Below, in pieces: positions 60,323 through 64,000 of a stretch of DNA of 64,000 bases. The stretch's first letter is position 1; each line of letters opens with the position of its first letter. A model generated the notes under the pieces. It saw nothing but the letters and a program-made list of their open reading frames with translations, was not told the origin of the DNA and did no database searches. Made by a program: the position numbers and the translations under genes. This stretch comes from Lewinellaceae bacterium (GTDB lineage: Bacteria > Bacteroidota > Bacteroidia > Chitinophagales > Saprospiraceae), in assembly GCA_020636405.1 (NCBI GenBank), contig JACJXW010000012.1, forward strand, positions 1 through 64,000, given 5' to 3'.

Positions 60323-62821
60323 ATGGCAAAAAGAAAAAACAGCGAGAAAGAAAAAAAGAAAAAAGCCAAACGCATCAGCTACCACAAACAACCCGAGGAG
60401 TTAAGCCTGCGGGAATGGCAGGCCAGCTTGCGCCGCCAGTTTGGCAAAGAACAGGCTTTCGAGCTCACCAACCAGGGCGGCCATCCGGTTTGGTCTGACT
60501 TCACCGTAAGCAACCCCGAACGGAATACCACCTACCGCCTGGCGCTGAGGAGTAAGGAACCCGGCGACAACTTTTGCTCCTGTCTCGACTTCCGAACCAA
60601 CGGCCTGGGCACCTGCAAACACATCGAATGGGCGCTGCACAAACTTTCCCACACCTATGGTAATAAGCAGCACTTTAAAAAACCGCCGCCCGAACGGGCA
60701 TACAGCTCTGTTTATCTGCACTACGGTGAAGAGCGCACCCTCCGCCTGCGCATCGGCACGGATCAGGAAGAAGCCTTCCGCGAACTGGCCCGGGGATACT
60801 TCGATGAAGAGGGCGCGCTGTATCCTCACGCCTACCTGGAAATCGATAAATTCCTGGATGCCGCCCGGCAGCTTTCGCCAGATTTCCGCTGCTACCCCGA
60901 CGCCCTGGATTTCGTCATCCAAAAAAGGGATGACGCCCGCCGACACCTGCTGGTAGACCGGCTGGATAATGACCCCCATAGCTTGAATGAACTGATAAAA
61001 GCCCAGCTCTTTCCCTACCAACGCGAAGGCGTGCTCTTTGCCCTGCGGGCAGGGTGTTGCCTGCTCGCCGATGAGATGGGCCTCGGAAAGACCATCCAGG
61101 CCATTGCAACGGCAGAATTGTACCGGCGGGAACTCGGTATCGGGTCGGTAATGATCATCTGCCCCACTTCGCTTAAATATCAATGGCGGTCCGAGATCCG
61201 CAAGTTTACCGACAGTGGCGTCTCTGTTATTGAAGGCCCGATCCACAAGCGCCGGGAGCAGTACAACCAGGACGAAAATTTCTATAAGATAATCACCTAC
61301 AATGTCGTCGCCCGCGATTATGCCTACATCAACCAAGGCCAGCCCGACCTGATCATCCTCGACGAGGCGCAACGTATTAAAAACTGGGACACCAAGATCT
61401 CGCGGGCCGTCAAGCGCCTGGAAGCGCCCTACCGGCTGGCGTTAACCGGCACTCCCCTGGAGAACAAGTTGGAAGACCTCTACTCCATTGTGCAGTTTCT
61501 CGACCAGTACCTGCTCGGGCCACTCTACCTGCTATTGCACCGCCATCAGGTGAAGGACGAATTCGGCGCCGTGCGTGGCTACCGCCGGCTGGATGAGATC
61601 AACGATAAACTCAAACACGTGATGATCCGCCGCCGCAAGCGCGATGTGCTCAAACAGCTGCCAGAGCGCATCGACAAGCACCTGCTGGTGCCGATGACAC
61701 CCCGCCAGTTGGAACTGCACAACAGCTTCGAAACCGACGTGGCTCAACTGGTGGCCAAGTGGCGGCGCTTCGGGTTCCTCAAAGAAAAGGACCGCCAGCG
61801 CCTGCTCAGTTGCCTCAACCTGATGCGCATGAGTTGCGACAGCACCTACCTGGTGGACCAGCAGACCCGCCACGACACCAAGATCAGCGAGCTGTTTTAC
61901 ATCCTGGAAGAACGCCTGGCGGAGCCAGAGGAAAAAGTGGTCATCTTCAGCCAATGGGAACGCATGACGCGCATCGTCTCCCAGGAACTGGAAGAGCGGG
62001 AAGTCCAATTTGCCTATCTGCACGGCGGCGTCCCCAGCAACAAGCGGGGCGATTTGCTCGACCGCTTTCGCGAGGACGACAACTGCCGAGTATTCCTCTC
62101 GACCGACGCCGGCGGCCTGGGCCTCAACCTGCAACAGGCCGCCCTGGTCATCAACCTGGACATACCCTGGAACCCCGCCGTGCTTGAACAGCGCATCGCC
62201 CGGATCTTCCGCCTGGGCCAAAAGCGGCAGGTTCAGGTCATCAACCTGATCTCTGAGGGCACCATCGAGCACCGCATGCTGTCAACGCTCCGATTCAAAT
62301 CCTCTCTGGCCGACGCGGTGCTGGACGCCATAGAGGATTCTGTATTCATGAGCGACCGGAAATTCCGCGATTTTATGGAAGACCTGGAAAAGGTGGCTAC
62401 CCCCTCCGAACCCAGCGCAGCACCTGTAGAAGTGGGCAGCGACACCGACCTGGAAGTGCCGCAGGGCGCCCCGCCTTCCGCCCCGGAAGAGGAGGCCCCC
62501 GTTCCGGCGGAGGACTGGCAGGAGGAGGACCCGGCACCGAAAAAAGAACCCGCTGCTCCATCCCCCCGCCAACCCAAAGGCGAACCGCTCGGCGCTACGG
62601 CCGGCGGCAGTGGGCCCCGTGAACTGATCAGCCAGGGCGTCAGCTTCCTGGGCCGTCTCGCGCAGACGCTGGCCGATGAACAGGCCACCCGGCAACTGGT
62701 GGACGAGATTACAGAGAAGGACGAATCGACCGGCCAAACCTACCTCAAAATTCCAGTGGAGAGTGAGGATGTGGTGAAGAATGCGATGAAGTTGCTGGGG
62801 GGGCTGTTGGGGAAGTTGTAG
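60323..62821 (+). CDS. SWIM-domain SNF2-family helicase
   Basis: 832 residues from ATG 60323; an in-frame TTG at 60278 inside the previous gene is unlikely. After a Lys-rich start comes a SWIM zinc finger (CSCLDFRTNGLGTCKHIEW: CxC then CxH). The SNF2 ATPase follows: LLADEMGLGKTIQAI (motif I), LIILDEAQRIKN (motif II), LALTGTPLENKLEDL (III), KVVIFSQWERMTRI, LSTDAGGLGLNLQQA (V) and RIFRLGQKRQVQVI (VI). The last ~150 residues include an acidic Pro/Glu-rich linker and a final helical part. It should translocate on duplex DNA and remodel protein-DNA contacts. The target is unknown. Confidence 0.93.
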   Translation: MAKRKNSEKEKKKKAKRISYHKQPEELSLREWQASLRRQFGKEQAFELTNQGGHPVWSDFTVSNPERNTTYRLALRSKEPGDNFCSCLDFRTNGLGTCKHIEWALHKLSHTYGNKQHFKKPPPERAYSSVYLHYGEERTLRLRIGTDQEEAFRELARGYFDEEGALYPHAYLEIDKFLDAARQLSPDFRCYPDALDFVIQKRDDARRHLLVDRLDNDPHSLNELIKAQLFPYQREGVLFALRAGCCLLADEMGLGKTIQAIATAELYRRELGIGSVMIICPTSLKYQWRSEIRKFTDSGVSVIEGPIHKRREQYNQDENFYKIITYNVVARDYAYINQGQPDLIILDEAQRIKNWDTKISRAVKRLEAPYRLALTGTPLENKLEDLYSIVQFLDQYLLGPLYLLLHRHQVKDEFGAVRGYRRLDEINDKLKHVMIRRRKRDVLKQLPERIDKHLLVPMTPRQLELHNSFETDVAQLVAKWRRFGFLKEKDRQRLLSCLNLMRMSCDSTYLVDQQTRHDTKISELFYILEERLAEPEEKVVIFSQWERMTRIVSQELEEREVQFAYLHGGVPSNKRGDLLDRFREDDNCRVFLSTDAGGLGLNLQQAALVINLDIPWNPAVLEQRIARIFRLGQKRQVQVINLISEGTIEHRMLSTLRFKSSLADAVLDAIEDSVFMSDRKFRDFMEDLEKVATPSEPSAAPVEVGSDTDLEVPQGAPPSAPEEEAPVPAEDWQEEDPAPKKEPAAPSPRQPKGEPLGATAGGSGPRELISQGVSFLGRLAQTLADEQATRQLVDEITEKDESTGQTYLKIPVESEDVVKNAMKLLGGLLGKL

Positions 62822-62827
62822 TGCAGT

Positions 62828-62889
62828 GAGGCAACACCCCTTCATCTCAGTCATGGTTTGGCAGAAGGGGTGTTGCCTCCTGATAGGGA
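62828..62889. terminator. Bidirectional hairpin between convergent genes
   Basis: GAGGCAACACCCCTTC (62828-62843) is a perfect 16-bp reverse complement of 62874-62889, with a 30-nt loop. Between the convergent SNF2 and TlpA-like genes. No T-tract. Confidence 0.75.
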
Positions 62890-62904
62890 ACGAACCGCTC
62901 TAAC

Positions 62905-63978
62905 TCAATTCAATAACTCTCCCAACAACGCCTCCAATTGCTCCGCCGTTACATTCTTCGCCAGGATCTTACCCTCCGGGCCCAGCAGGAAATTAGCGGG
63001 CAGGGACGACACCAGGTACAATCCGGCAATAGCGCCGTCCGCATCCCGGACCTGCCGCCAGGGCATCTGGCCTTTAGCGATGGCGGCTTCCCACTTGTCT
63101 GCCTCCTCATCCAGGCTGATGCTCAGAATATGGAACCCCTGGGGCCGGCGGCTTTCGTAAACCTCTACGAGCTTGGGGCGCTCCGCCAGGCACGGCAGGC
63201 ACCAGGAGGCCCAGAAATCAACAAGCACGTAGGTGCCGCGGTAATCAGACAGCGCCACGGCTTCGGAGAATATGTCCCTGGTGGTGAAATCCGGTGCTAA
63301 GGCGCCTTGCTGGACCAATGCCGCTCTCTTCACCCGATGGGCCAACGCCTTTGTCATGCCGGCCTGAGGGTATTGTTTTTCAAAGGCCCCGGCCATCTCA
63401 GCCAGAAATCCGAAATTCTTATGAGAATCGAAAAAAGAAAGCGCCTGGTAGGCCTCCGCCGAAGGCCCCATTTGACGCACTGCAGCTTCCATATCGTGGA
63501 TAAACTGGAGAAGCAGCTCGTCCTTTTCCTTTTCCAGTAGGGCCAGCTTTTCCATATCCTGCTTTTCCACCGCTGCCTCGTATTCCACCTTAAGCTCCGA
63601 AAAATAGTGGTCACTGAGTTGGTGAATGGCCCTTCCAAAATCGGCGATACTGCCGGCATCGGCCTCCAGTTCAAAAAATTCCTTTTTGCAGAGCTTAAAA
63701 AGGCCTGGCCCTTCCACAGCGACTTCTACCTGCTGCTCGGGCCCAAAACGGAACTGGTAAAGGGTAGGCTCCCGGAAGTCGTCATGAAAGAGAATGGGCT
63801 TGTCTTCTTCCAACCTGAAAGTAGAGTGGTGCACATAATCCTGCCGGGCAAAGTCGAAGCGCAAGACCTGCACCTCATCCATTCCTACTCCGGATACCTC
63901 AAAACGAGCTTCCGATTGAGCAAAAGCACTTCCTGCCAGAAATAAACCTAAAAAGAAAACGAGTGATTTCATGGTCAT
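62905..63978 (-). CDS. TlpA-like thiol-disulphide oxidoreductase with N-terminal DUF4369-like domain
   Basis: 357 residues with a signal peptide ending near SAFAQ. Residues ~22-110 match the DUF4369 beta-domain pattern, 110-200 are helical, and ~220-357 are a TlpA/AhpC-type thioredoxin domain with active site DFWASWCLPCLAERPK. ARGDFYLLG-like loops and a cis-Pro segment (SSLPANFLLGPEGKI) are in place. It should act in the periplasm on thiols or cytochrome maturation. The ATG two codons downstream (63972) is an equal start candidate. Confidence 0.92.
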   Translation of the reverse strand: MTMKSLVFFLGLFLAGSAFAQSEARFEVSGVGMDEVQVLRFDFARQDYVHHSTFRLEEDKPILFHDDFREPTLYQFRFGPEQQVEVAVEGPGLFKLCKKEFFELEADAGSIADFGRAIHQLSDHYFSELKVEYEAAVEKQDMEKLALLEKEKDELLLQFIHDMEAAVRQMGPSAEAYQALSFFDSHKNFGFLAEMAGAFEKQYPQAGMTKALAHRVKRAALVQQGALAPDFTTRDIFSEAVALSDYRGTYVLVDFWASWCLPCLAERPKLVEVYESRRPQGFHILSISLDEEADKWEAAIAKGQMPWRQVRDADGAIAGLYLVSSLPANFLLGPEGKILAKNVTAEQLEALLGELLN

Positions 63979-64000
63979 TGAATTTTTCTGGCAAAGGTAT

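Noticed and set aside
1..64000. CRISPR array, tRNA, rRNA, insertion sequence or prophage
   Set aside because: No spaced direct repeats of CRISPR size, no cloverleaf-like T-loop sequence, no transposase or integrase motif was seen in either strand.

Overview
The window is a stretch of a Bacteroidota chromosome. A Saprospiria/Saprospiraceae-like organism is the best guess (inference). The evidence is: six large exported proteins carrying type IX secretion (T9SS) C-terminal sorting domains; SprB-type and PKD repeats; Bacteroidota promoters of the TTG-N19-TAnnTTTG form; weak or absent Shine-Dalgarno sequences; a GIN-domain (DUF2807) protein; and sensor kinases with periplasmic beta-propellers. 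By eye the DNA is moderately GC-rich. I see no rRNA, tRNA, CRISPR, prophage or transposase. One AT-richer gene (DUF4143-type ATPase, 30741-31880) looks foreign.

Layout. 1-1633: two overlapping unknown genes, one running off the edge. 1646-4896: a T9SS cargo protein, an SRPBCC-like protein and a GIN-domain protein. 4897-6349: two tandem rpsU (bS21) genes, each with its own promoter and a related leader. 6350-13407: a reverse-strand operon of two paralogous ~990-residue SprB/PKD/T9SS proteins followed by a beta-propeller phytase lipoprotein. 13608-15031: pssA and rsmI. 15087-18875: a Kazal/dockerin-like T9SS protein, a helical orphan and GrpB. 18906-22844: holB-ricT-lpdA. 23113-27106: glutathione peroxidase, QueD-like protein and two T9SS proteins. 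27488-30709: a pyridine-nucleotide/FAD oxidoreductase with a NosR/NapH-like membrane ferredoxin. 30741-38959: ATPase, M14 peptidase, CutC, two FtsX/MacB-type permeases and a CBS protein. 38972-43618: a 1548-residue propeller-kinase-receiver-cyclase. 43862-46412: aldo/keto reductase and an exported endonuclease/phosphatase-like protein. 46528-49504: a second cyclase locus. 49725-55065: LytTR regulator, propeller LytS-type kinase and PLP decarboxylase. 55230-63978: DUF819 transporter, small membrane protein, amrS-amrB, DUF900-type lipoprotein hydrolase, SNF2 helicase and TlpA-like protein.

The most unusual content is cyclic-nucleotide signalling. The reverse-strand gene at 47093-48520 encodes an adrenodoxin-type [2Fe-2S] ferredoxin, a class III nucleotidyl cyclase and a haemoglobin-type globin in one chain. 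It sits between an alpha/beta hydrolase whose nucleophile serine is replaced and a 172-residue unknown. Four kilobases away, a hybrid two-component protein ends in a class III cyclase instead of a DNA-binding domain. Both cyclases have Gln where adenylate cyclases usually have the base-selecting Lys. The rpsU pair is the second point of interest: promoter and leader were duplicated with the gene, but the two leaders now carry different downstream hairpins, one of them terminator-like.

The gene ends also carry small tandem micro-repeats (7-mers AAGTCGG, 8-mers GATTGGTT, 9-mers CAGAAACCC) at separate intergenic sites, and several long perfect hairpins without T-tracts between convergent genes.
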